From assembly GCA_949152475.1 (NCBI GenBank), contig OX424562.1, positions 39,294,157 to 39,358,156 of the forward strand: DNA of 64,000 nt, written 5' to 3'. The notes below the pieces were generated by a model. That model saw only the letters and a program-made list of their open reading frames with translations. It was not told the DNA's origin and searched no databases. Numbering within the stretch: the stretch's first letter is position 1; every line of letters begins with the position of its first letter. Position numbers and translations under genes: made by a program. Of the stretch, positions 38,001 to 47,940 are shown piece after piece. Origin of the DNA: Terebella lapidaria (Eukaryota; Annelida; Polychaeta; Terebellida; Terebellidae).

Positions 38001-39015
38001 CGCGTGAGTATTATTCATTGATTTGACCTTTGTGAAAGTTATGCATTGAGCGAATAGTATGTTTATGCTTTTTCAACTGAGGAGATGCATATTAAAAGTG
38101 ATGTTGTTTCTTTCAGTGTCGACAATGTCACCTGCAGCATCGACAACAGAACTGGTTCCAATAACTACAACAGATATCACCCTGACGACGGAGACCCCCG
38201 GCACAAGAACCACAAATCTGGAGACCTCTAGTTTTCAAATGACTTCTAGTGGGCAACATTTATCAACGGACAATACAGAGAAAGCTGGTACAGGAAGCAT
38301 AAAACATCTCAAGACTAGGGTCTATATTGTAAAAGGTTACACTGCGTTCATGAGGATTCACAATTGAAAATGGTGCTGTTTCTTTCAGTGTCATCAATGT
38401 CACTTGCAACATCGACAACAGAAATAGTTCCGATACCTGCAACAAATATCACCCTGACGACGGGGACCCCCGGCACTAATCTGGAGACTTCCACTTTTCC
38501 ACTGACTTCTAATAGACCACATTTATCAACAGACAAGACAGAGAAAGATGGTACAAAAAAGAAATATATCGAGTGATTGGGCTGTGTGTTTCTGGTTCCT
38601 TGACAATCTGTGCATGTACATTATTCATATATATCATGTCGCCCAATACCATGTTACAGATCTCCAACAAGAGGTCTGCAGCGAATACCAAGTAACTTCA
38701 GGTCATATGTATACTCTCTATCTGCAAGAGACATTAATTTGATTCACTGTTACTTGTTATACCTAGGAGCTGTCTCGTTTATTGATTTACTCATTTACGC
38801 TGGAACTGCCTGTGCTGGAGCAGCACCTCTCACTTGTGTTGTGGCTATCATTTGCATTGTGAGGTAAGCATTCGGTATAGGATGTGAATTGGCATGATGG
38901 AATAAGTGTGAATGCGACAACAGTTCTCTAATCAGTACATTTGTATGAATACAGACGAAGACAACGAGAAAGAAATAGAAGACGAGCCATTAACGAAGAA
39001 GTCATTCAATTGTAA
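32073..39015 (+). CDS. Two-CTLD, mucin-stalk, single-pass membrane receptor (9 exons, 454 aa)
   Basis: The exons are 32073-32124, 36403-36675, 36865-37014, 37313-37558, 37851-38003, 38117-38287, 38389-38550, 38767-38863 and 38955-39015; they total 1,365 bp, exactly 455 codons. Exon 1 is a signal peptide (MGISTLIYVLCVIWISL) with GTAAGT donor. Exons 2-3 form C-type-lectin-like domain 1 (KTWHQAKDGCQAVGKHLARI, AWVAGQ, GENCLTASFSNGYVELRMDSC). Exons 4-5 form domain 2 (DWFRAQNMCHNIAGKLIE, MWLGFSRKQWTWVHRN, LLCVNVDQKGKW, YYLCANG). Exons 6-7 are a tandemly duplicated Thr/Ser/Pro stalk, exon 8 a membrane helix (LTCVVAIICIV), exon 9 a basic stop-transfer tail (RRRQRERNRRR). The first seven introns are phase 1, typical of shuffled extracellular modules. 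The exon 4 donor (CTG|GTTCGT) is weak but is the one that keeps frame. Canonical EPN/QPD and WND calcium-sugar motifs are absent, so the ligand is unknown. An innate or cell-recognition receptor role is inference. Confidence 0.82.
33008..33900. repeat. Diverged tandem units in intron 1 of the lectin receptor
   Basis: Four diverged units, anchored near 33,035, 33,438, 33,650 and 33,815, share ATGTCACCACGCTTGTTTTC (with substitutions), then CATAGCC-TATTTATATCGACA and a CGTGCCTTGTA-like block. Spacing is irregular (about 165-400 bp), so this is an old array. No reading frame is conserved between units. Confidence 0.55.
34580..34845 (-). mobile_element. MITE family C, copy 3 (truncated), in lectin intron 1
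   Basis: Starting CCATAGACGTAGAATCAATA, it is the reverse complement of the right three quarters of the copy at 8.5 kb and closely similar to it; the rest is missing after about 34,845. Confidence 0.65.
34850..36400. other. Lectin receptor intron 1, remaining part
   Basis: A/T-rich intron sequence; no internal exon in phase 1 with good splice sites was found, and no repeat family was recognised. Confidence 0.4.
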
Positions 39016-39327
39016 TGTGGTAACTGTGACACTAACCCCATATGGGGACTTCAACCTCTCAGCGACAAGGCACAAATCACCACTCTGGACGTAACCAATG
39101 ACTCTAGTTTGGCTGGTCCAATTGACAGCAGCAACACTGACGACTATGGAGAGAACATTATAAGGAGGCTCCAGATGTTTACACGAGTGTACAGAAATCC
39201 AGGCGCAAGGTGTAAGTTTGGCGGGGATGACGCTGAGGACGATGTGGTTGATAACACGGTGATTGGCGTGCTTCAGTGTGATTTGCTAATTTCCTGGAGA
39301 TGTGAAGAAGGCCTTTGGCAAACATAA
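39016..39327 (+). other. Open frame continuing the lectin-receptor tail past an in-frame TAA
   Basis: Directly after TAA 39013-39015 the same frame stays open for 103 codons, to TAA 39325-39327. The peptide looks like a cytoplasmic tail: PIWGLQPLSDKAQITTLDVT, SSNTDDYGENIIRRLQMFTR, VYRNPGARC, then an acidic stretch. VYRNP fits the Y-x-N consensus of SH2 adaptor sites. Either the stop is a recent truncation of a longer tail, it is read through or spliced around, or it is a sequence error. A possible donor, GCAAG|GTGTAAGT, lies near 39,208-39,220. Confidence 0.5.
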
Positions 39328-39330
39328 CCC

Positions 39331-39369
<39 letters not shown>

Positions 39370-39370
39370 A
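39331..39370. repeat. (TGAT)n microsatellite
   Basis: About ten perfect TGAT/TTGA units directly follow the second stop of the lectin tail frame. Only four bases separate it from the end of the open frame. Confidence 0.95.
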
Positions 39371-39697
39371 TCCTAACGTAACCCTGTAATTTTCACAGTT
39401 ACTTGTATTCAGTAGCTTTGGGAGGATTTGCTGCCCTTTACGTTAGTAAATGTCATGAACAGTTATCGGCAATACGTTGTATATTGTTATTCATTCAGAT
39501 CAATACTAATCATATACATAGCAAATTTGCCATTTTATATTAAATAATTTCAACCCAACAACAAAACACCAAACAAATTTATTCACACACTACACAAATG
39601 ATATGAATTGTAAATTTGGGATAAACTCTAACGTTAGTACTTAAGCCATGTTTGGGTTTAATAATACTTTATGTCATTGTGAATAATGATTACAGAA

Positions 39698-39703
39698 AAT
39701 AAA
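39698..39703 (+). promoter_or_regulatory. Candidate poly(A) signal of the lectin receptor
   Basis: AATAAA lies about 370 bp after the outer stop codon (39,327), in A/T-rich sequence with no other clear gene. It is the first canonical hexamer I find downstream on the plus strand. Confidence 0.35.
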
Positions 39704-39709
39704 TTTTTA

Positions 39710-40870
39710 ATTTCGAAAAAAGGAGAATATCTTTTCTTTTTTCATTCATGTCACATTGAAGACAATGAATGCATACACTGTTCTAAGTATATTATTACGT
39801 ATAGAACTGTAATCAAATTAAAATATTTTCTTGGTAGAACCAATGTCGCGCGAAGAATACCATCTGAAGAAAAGAATGTATGGCAGAAAGAAACCACCGT
39901 AATATTGTTTCGGTAGGTTGTTTGGCAGTTAAATTAGTTCCATCAACGAGTTTTCACCCTCGCCCCGATATACCACTAAATATTTGGTAGGGCTTCTCTC
40001 CTTCTCATTTCACGGAAAGAACGTGTTACTTTATACCTTCTACTCGTTCTGCCATTATTCAACGTTTTGTAGGTGTATCATTATAGGTAGATAAACTGTA
40101 ATGGTAGATAACTCCACCACATATGGTTGATTCGATAGCACAGACTACATATAATACAAAATGTATTTTATATCAGTGTATATCAGTGTCAGTGTTCGAT
40201 GTTCTAGAAGACAAGGCAAAGAAAGTGCAATTGATGCAACAAGGTTTTGTTGGCTTCATATGAGAACAATTAGACAATCAGTTCACGTCGTACCTTCACA
40301 TGATGGATGCATTATCAAATATATATCATAACATATCTAATGAAATATACTACATATCAAATATACCGTACTGGTCCTATTAGCAGCACGGCCAGCCAAA
40401 GCGAGATCTCCTGCAGCAGCGCGCGCGAAAATTAGATCGAAGTTGAGGTCGAATTTAAGAAAATCACTGAATAAAATGCTTATAGCCTTTAATCACCTTC
40501 ATTATGATTCAAGTAACATAAATGCGTGGCTTGGGACACTTTCAGATCTTATTAGAAAGATGTAAAGTGAATTACAAGGTTACAAAATCGAACATTTTGG
40601 GGGGAAAGGAGGGGGGGGGGGGCGCTCTACTATTAGGGCGCAAAAACAGCTTTCGACATAGTGGTATGTATAGTGACATAGTGATATACGACAGTCGTGT
40701 AGAGTGTGAGTGTTGGCCTGATAAATATTAGAGATACAGTACCATCTGTAAATATTTGGTCGCGTAATATTTCTAGTCCTAAAATGTTGTATTTTAGGCT
40801 TGCTTTTGTCATCATCACATTCTAGTTGTTTTGGTGGTAATGTGTATATTGTGTGGGGCCCACACTAGAT
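39710..40870. other. Intergenic sequence after the lectin receptor
   Basis: It holds a poly-G run (about 40,607-40,622) and CACCCTCGCCCCGATA near 39,956, a possible scrap of the family 1 hairpin end. No gene. Confidence 0.35.
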
Positions 40871-41879
40871 GTGGACATGGTGTGTCCTTGGTTCTACGAG
40901 ATGGAAACAAACTCCAAGTGAAATGAAGCACGAACAATTCTAGACGTCGTTGACTTGTTTGTGATTGATGACTGTTGATGGGCCGTGTTAAATGTAAATT
41001 TCAGTGTTATCCGCGTAATTGAAAACGGAGTTTGACGAGGTCAGGCCATGTTGTATGTAGATTTGTGTCGTAAGCTAACATCTCTGGGTCATGTTATTTG
41101 AATGTTGACGTCATCCAGAAAATGGATCCAACCATGTCAGTAGTTTGTTGGATTTGCATTTCTGCTTTGTCTATTAAATGGAAATGTTCCATAGAACATC
41201 TTCACAGCTTCATGCGTCCATCACCAGATTCAGGCTGTTAGAGTATCTATCTACTAATTTCGAGCGAATACAAATGGAAATCACGAACATTATGAATATA
41301 AAATGACACCATGACACACATACATGTTCTAAAACTGTTGTGCTGACAATTAACCTCTGTTTAAGACCAGGCTTTCCCATAAACTCCAGTACCTGGGCAG
41401 ACACACCACACTTAAGATAATGAACGACATAAAACGTACATTAGTAACGTTTCAACAAACCTCTAGTGGAATATTTCAGACCATCACAACAAAAAGCCGA
41501 ATTCTGACAACGACAACAACACCCGTAACCACTGGTAACCATGCACCCCTTGCAGAACTCGTAAAGACGTGGCGTCCGTTTTGTGAGTAAAATTGGCCAA
41601 TTAAGTTGGTTTGAGGACTAACCTGCACATAAATAGGTCTAACCTACTAGGTCACAATATTGAATGTATTATATAAAATATTTATGGTCCAACAACATGG
41701 AATAATATGTCGCACACACAACGACATATGGTGTACTAAATGTACACGATATAAAATCGCTCCTTATATTGTAAACGTCAGGGATTTCCCTGTACCCCAG
41801 TTTCATGTGGCTGAATTGGGCATCATTCCTAATCCCAAATGAGCGTACTATTTTATCAAATTTACTGAAGCAATTTCCA

Positions 41880-43330
41880 ACTCACTGCTGAGCCCATTCC
41901 GCATCACACCACCGGGAAGGAGACTGGGACAAAGATTTACATGGAGCCATTTGGTGGATCACTCTGACATAGTACCAGCACCTTCTTTGTGGTAGATTCC
42001 TTCTTCCCATCTGGAGAACCGTTGTATAAGCGTCAGAGGGGTTCCACGTTTTTTCAAAGGTGGTATCCCGTTGTTATCTACTCAAAACCACCTGTCAAGA
42101 GCTGGAGAGAGCCTCGTACACATAAAAAGGAAGCGTTCTAGAGTCTCTTCTTCTCCACCACACAGGGGATGGTCGAAGTTGGTTCCTCTGAACCAGTTGT
42201 GATCTGAATGAAGATGGTACGTCATTATGAGGATCTTCATTCTGACACCAGTCTGCATTACAGCTCCTCAGTGTGTGGGGTTCTATGTCACACTGGAATG
42301 ATGACTAGATGTGTATTGCCCAGCATAACTTTTCCATGTTCAGGAAACGGAGGGTTACAATCTGCCGGGCCTCGGTTTTCAGTTTCTTTGACCATTGGCA
42401 AGTTGTGCGTGGTCAGGAACTATTTGAATTGAGCTGCCCAGCTGTTTTCATCTTGGTTTTTTGCACTCTATTCAATATTTCGTATTCCTTTGTGTTGGAC
42501 TGAGTGATCAGGTTACCAAAGAGGATCAGGAGGTTTCTGTCCATCACCATCTATACCGGAAGGAATCCATAAATCAGGTGGATGGCAGCGTTCGGTGTTC
42601 TTACCGGGAAATTCTGTATCCGTCTCAGGGTCTGACGTCGATATGCTTCCAGGGTTTTGATGTCTGCCATACTCAGCCTTAGGATTCCCAATCCGTGTTC
42701 CAAAGGTGGATACTAACAACTGACTATTGGTCATTCGATCTGAGCACTGCTACACCCACCAGTGCGTGAACATGCCTTCTCGTCCTAATATTTTTGCACC
42801 AGTAGCTGATGCTGTACCAGTAGGCTCTCGGGCAAAGTCTTAAGGGCATCTCGAATGGGTTAACTCCCAGTGGCACTCCAGACCAAGTCCAGCTAGCAGC
42901 TTCCTAAGCCTCATTGGCGCGGCAACTGTTGAAGACCATATGAATATAGTATAGTGAGATCGTTTCTGACTGGCCTCTGCAGCAGCTATGTTGAACATGG
43001 TTTGTAGGTCGGTGATCCAGTCGGCCATGAGGACAGTGTCATCTGCACACCAAGGAGCTACGCAGGTGACTCCAACATGCATGGATACCAAAATGGTTGT
43101 CCCCCAAGTGTTTTCAAGAGCTTGCTCCCACGTGCTTTGAACAGGTGTGTGTACTGTGTACCCCCCCCTGTCGCTCCTCTTGGTCTCTCCTGTTGGTCAT
43201 CCCTGAAGGGGACTGATGGCTAACAATCAAACTTTATCTGGGAAGTCGTGTCTTTCCACATGTCTTTGTACAGCAGCCCGAGGTTCCCAAGTCGATGGAG
43301 GTTTAGAAACACCATCATGCCAAACTTCAG
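41880..43330 (-). mobile_element. Degenerate LINE (non-LTR) ORF2 fragment
   Basis: The minus strand carries scattered LINE ORF2 landmarks in the right order: a reverse-transcriptase catalytic block CADDTVLMADWITDLQTMF near 43,030 (the usual YADD/FADD is CADD here), then LEAYRRQTLRRIQNFPVRTP near 42,640 (the post-RT 'RRxQxLPxRT' region), and a C-terminal zinc-like DHPLCGGEEETLERFLFMC near 42,140. Frames change several times and stops interrupt it, so it is dead. It resembles Jockey/CR1/L2-type lineages. The 5' part (endonuclease) is missing, as is usual for 5'-truncated LINEs. Confidence 0.75.
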
Positions 43331-44215
43331 AAAGGCCCCATATATGAAAAGCAGTGTTGGTGGAAGGCGACTTTGGACATGAACCTCACTGCAGTGTTCA
43401 GTTTCCATTCGAAGATCTTCTTGGAAGAGAAAACAGCACCATACCAACAGAAGAAATTCGCTGGAATGGGTTGAGTAGTCATGCATCTACTTATAAACGC
43501 ACTGCTGATGGGAGGAAACGTCGCATATGGCGATCATAGTTTTAACTCTTTCATGGACTATACACCTGGGGTGCCAGGATGCGTCGATGCCGACCCCGTG
43601 CAGGTTCTGTAATGTAGGAAGTTAATCACCAGCATATTGGCTTGACCGTCAGTCAGTGCGTCATAAAACAGATGATATCATAGACTACTAGTATGTCAAA
43701 GACACTGATGGTGATGTCGTGGACTTACCAGAAACCTGGTAAATATTATCATCGATTCGAAATCATGATATTGCTTCAGCCTACCCCTCGAAAACACCAC
43801 AGGTGTTGGTGTGCATCTGCCTGCCAAAGAGGTTTTGTAAGTAGACTCACAGACCGTTCAAGGAAACCTCAGTTCAGAAACAACAAAATATGTTTTTTTT
43901 TCTAATCTCCGCAGCATGTGCAGGGACAAACTGCAAATTGTCGTTATAATCAGACTGCAACCCACTTGTACATGATTTCAACACTTCAGATTTTTTCCAT
44001 GAAATTCAAACTTCTTCGACACTGTTGTTGCTTAAATAGTTCTATTTTAATCATTCGTGACTGCAACATCCATTGGGGTATCCAAAATACTGTTGAACAT
44101 GTATCTCATAGCATTCTGTGTGCCACAGTTCAACAGCAAAATTCATGCTGCAAAGAAATATTGTAGGTATTGTGAAGGCATCTGGGAATGAACAACTGTA
44201 ACTTTTCATCTGGAT

Positions 44216-44443
44216 ATGTTTGTAACAGCTTGGAAACGTGTTCATGAACTTCTAAGGTGTGCCCAAGCTGACTACTGTAATGCCAAAACCAACTGGACAG
44301 ATGGTGATCAGGTGATATCCAGCAATGCGAATAGGATATCTGTACATGTAACAGAGATTTATCTATCAGAGAGAATGCGTACAGGTAATTCCAATACATG
44401 TAAGATTTGGACGAATTTGTTTTTAATGTGTCATATAGAATAG
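44216..44443 (+). other. Open segment of unknown identity within the decayed lectin copy
   Basis: A 57-codon open stretch from 44,216 ends at a good donor (CGTACAG|GTAATT, near 44,386). It contains AQADYCNAKTNWTDGDQV and NANRISVHVTEIYLSERM. I do not recognise a domain. It lies where a lectin-domain exon would be expected, but in a different frame from the NFSSGYVCNS stretch just upstream, so one frame is spurious or the piece is broken. Confidence 0.25.
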
Positions 44444-44965
44444 GACATCTGGTTTGAAGCATAATTTATTCGCAGTAAATTCAGTTGATGCACTTGCAAC
44501 AAGCACACCAGCAGAGTAAACATACAGCCAGGTAACCATGGTAACAAAACCAGCAACAGTGAATTACACCATTTGCAACAGTAATAAATACCTCATACAT
44601 ATGCTATAGTTTCGCAAATCTTCAACAACATTCGAAACAAAAGATAAACATGTCACTGTAATATTCACAGCCTCACTCTTACAAGATATATAATTGAATA
44701 CACAATAAGTAGCAAAACAATTTTCTTGCTCGCTTAGTTTTCTTAATATCACAAACTCTGTGCATATATACTAAGTATAAATGGAACAAATCAATCACAG
44801 AATATTGGCTCACCTATCGGCTGTACACAAATTGATACAAGAACACATAAAGTATCAATACTAAACTCTACCAGAGATCTGCAAATCACAGTGAATGATT
44901 ATTAAGTCTTGTTGCACTAGATATATATGTATATATGACAGGCGATGTTATGCTAATGCAAAGAT

Positions 44966-44971
44966 TTATTT
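44966..44971 (-). promoter_or_regulatory. Candidate poly(A) signal of HERC1
   Basis: TTTATT on the plus strand reads AATAAA on the minus strand, about 540 bp past the HERC1 stop codon. It is the nearest clear hexamer in the right orientation, but transcript data would be needed. An AATAAA at about 45,237 is on the wrong strand for this gene. Confidence 0.3.
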
Positions 44972-45512
44972 TTGCACCTGTGAATACGGTCACTTTCAGT
45001 GATCATGCCTGGCGATCAAGTAATATGACTAGTAGTACACACTTACTATAACTTTATATCTTATTTTTATTAATCCCATTTAGTCAAATTCATTTCAGAT
45101 CATATACACAGATCATAATGAACATATTACCTCAAAGTGTTTGACACAGTAAGCTGACTGCTATGCTAAATGCTTCATACAACTGATACAAGTGTTGATT
45201 ATCATCTCAAATTTTGTTTCTCAAACTATAACCTTCAATAAAGCCTTGCTTACATTGCAAAATTGGTCTGTATTTCATGGACATCATATTATACGAAGAT
45301 TGTCCACAAGCTAAAACACCTATCAACTTACAATGTATATCAGTTTCATGGTCATCAAAGCTTCACTCTCATCTATGGTAATATACTGCTCTTTTCATTC
45401 AACTGCGAAGAACTTCTGACCACTTTATCCCACCTAACCCTGACACACAGCATAGCGCTCGCACGTTGCATGTGACCTTTTCACGTCCGTCCGTCCCGCC
45501 CTTACGCTCCCC

Positions 45513-47940
45513 CTAAGCCTCATACTCGTCCTCATACGTATCCACATTCCTCGTCAGCATGTAGTTGTCCATGTCGATGGAGCGACAGTTGTTGATGGCG
45601 TAGCGCAGTCTGTCCGCCATCACCTCCACGCTCGTGTACGGCGGCAGTCTCAGCTGGAAGAAACACGTCTGCGCCGTCGGCAGCCCGTCAGGAGCCTGCG
45701 GAACGGTGGCATGGCATCTTGTAAGTACCGGATTGGTAGTGCTTATATCAAGTCTGATCATCACATTATTCTATCTAACATGGAACACTTAGTGGTTATA
45801 TTTAATTTTATCTTCATTATACACAGTTGATAAATGTTGAGGATTGAACAACATATTCAAACAATTTTGTGCATAAATTTCTGTCTGTGAATATGCTCAG
45901 AGATTACTAATGTCAATCTACATTGTACACCCGCTGTTGAGCTTTATAACACATGGTGGGACAACTCGGTACGCACCCTGTCAACCTTCATGACCTGGAA
46001 GCGCTGGGTGATGTCGGCGGTGTTGGCTGGGAGACGAGACCGACCAGAGACAAACCTCATGAACAGGATACGCTCCTCATTCGTGAAGCCAGCCAGGATC
46101 TCCCAGAACCACTGAACCAGCGCGTGGCTCTCGTCCAACTCACGATACCTAGGGGTGAGATTTGGATGAATATTGGATTTGCAAAATACTTGTGTGTGGA
46201 TATCCTTTTTTTGCATCAAAATAGTTCAGAGTTATCTTGGTTTTTTTTCAAGATTTAAATTTGTTCGTGTTCATTGAACATTTGCAAAACAAATGTAAAC
46301 TCAGAAAGTCATACTGCATATTACCACTTGTAATGATATTGTTTTTATACATCAATACATTTATACATAAACTGTTGAATTGTTGCGAAGATTTGATTTT
46401 TTTTAAATTTTCAAGATACTTTTCGAACAGATGCTATTTCATGAAGCTGTACATGTATTACAGCCGATTGGTTGATGTCACAGACCTGACGACCTTCTGG
46501 AGGACGTCGATGGAGACGTAGGGCATTCCACAGGCGAGCTGCTCCAGACTGTGAGCCGTCATCAGGGAGAGGAGAGGCACCGGGACCAGCCAGGACATCC
46601 CCTCTCTCACCGCCAACACCTTTTGTAAGGACACGGGTAGAATATCATACATGTAATGATGTTGAATTTCATAGCCCCTGTGACATGTTCATCCCTATCG
46701 CCCAAACCTGGAGGTCCATCTCCTGAAGTCTATAGGCGATGGCCCGGTCCACGTAGTCCTGGCGATTCTGGAAGGTCAGTGGGATCGTACGGCCTCCGGG
46801 AACGATCGGCACGAAACGGCCGTCTGAACTCTGGCCTTCGAAACAGTCCAGCGGAATCACCTGGTGTTGGAGATGATTGAGAATAGACAATTATTGAACC
46901 ATGCCACAAGACAATTCTACAAGATTTGATGTTTTTGTCAAAATTCTGACATTATAGATATTTATATATTGAATATTCAAATGACTAAAATCAAGCTGAC
47001 TAATGTGTTGACTGGTTCAGTGAGCAGACCTCGTGGAAGGTCTCCTCCGTGACTCCGCTCTCATCGATAGTGGCAATACCCTTCAGATTCTGGATGTACA
47101 ACAGGTCCACCTGAAGAAACAACATGGTTCAAGTTAGTTTGCCCACATTCCCAGAGTAAGTGTTTGTTTACATTTCACGCTACTGGTGGGTTAGGGCACA
47201 TTCGTTGGATATTTACCTTGATAACATTTGAGCAAATGGATTGAAGATTGAAGTAAATGTTGATTAACACTTTTTCTTCACCCTAATAAGTTTCAAAATG
47301 TGTACATATGCACATATATTATGAGCCCTCAAGACAGTGTTGTAGCTCACCTCTTCCAGATCATCGGCTGTCAGTGGCATGCCAGCGAGTTTCTTCCACA
47401 CACAGGAGGCGAGACTCAGGTCCAGCGGCTTCTTGGTACGGATAGCCACCCCGATCAAAATCCCCAGGAACTTGAACAGTTGGAGGTCGTACTCGGAGGT
47501 CAGAGCTGGGTTCAGGAGGTACTGGTCCCGGTTGTACCCGACCTCATTACGGGCGTTAGGCGTCGGGATGAACAGAGGCACCACGCCTGTCTTCAGCTCC
47601 TGAGTGTCGTACAAAATTAACTTATTTTTGCAAAATGATGTAGACTTTACATGCCAAATTATTTGGCTTATTATGGTTCTCAACATCCAATGAATCCACT
47701 TTGTTTTTTCACCTGAATTTGACTCAATATAATGACTATATACAAATTTGTTGGGCTAATCAAAAGCTTCAAACCTGGCACATTTCTGTGATGGTGTCAT
47801 CAAAGACCCCGCCGGCGTCGTCAGCGCCCTCGCCGATCAGTTTGACCTTCCAAGCTCGGGATGGCAACCGCAGCTCCTCCGGGCTCAGCTGGACCACCTG
47901 CCGTGCCACCTGCACATAGATCGGCTTGCACCGCTTGCCT
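45513..47940 (-). other. HERC1: HERC1 HECT catalytic domain exons
   Basis: The exons, 5' to 3', are 47775-47940, 47351-47599, 47030-47110, 46708-46860, 46486-46619, 45977-46148 and 45513-45695. The first encodes the start of the HECT N-lobe ([20 protein letters not shown]). The next carries [11 protein letters not shown] and [17 protein letters not shown]. Later exons carry [31 protein letters not shown] and [20 protein letters not shown]. The last has the active-site cysteine in [16 protein letters not shown], followed by [16 protein letters not shown]. All positions expected for catalysis are present, so the ligase should be active. The extreme C-terminus, after the LTRNVD motif, is short and acidic (YEDEYEA). 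Phases run 0, 0, 0, 0, 2, 0 across the introns. No frameshift or missing core motif is seen. Confidence 0.96.

Larger units (their letters stand above)
40880..44560 (+). pseudogene. Decayed relative of the CTLD/mucin receptor, interrupted by a LINE
   Basis: Several pieces in plus-strand order resemble exons of the receptor at 32-39 kb. At 40,880-41,150 is a block shared with 28,990-29,260. At 41,480-41,534 is a short candidate exon rich in Thr codons (ILTTTTTPVTTG) between a TTTCAG acceptor and a GTAACC donor. At about 44,188 is NNCNFSSGYVCNSLETC, resembling GENCLTASFSNGYVELRMDSC of receptor exon 3 but ending in a stop. At about 44,475 is TTCGCAG| followed by NSVDALATSTPAE then a stop, resembling the mucin exon start SSMSLATSTTE. 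Stops and the LINE at 41.9-43.3 kb indicate a dead copy. Exon assignments are inference. Confidence 0.45.
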
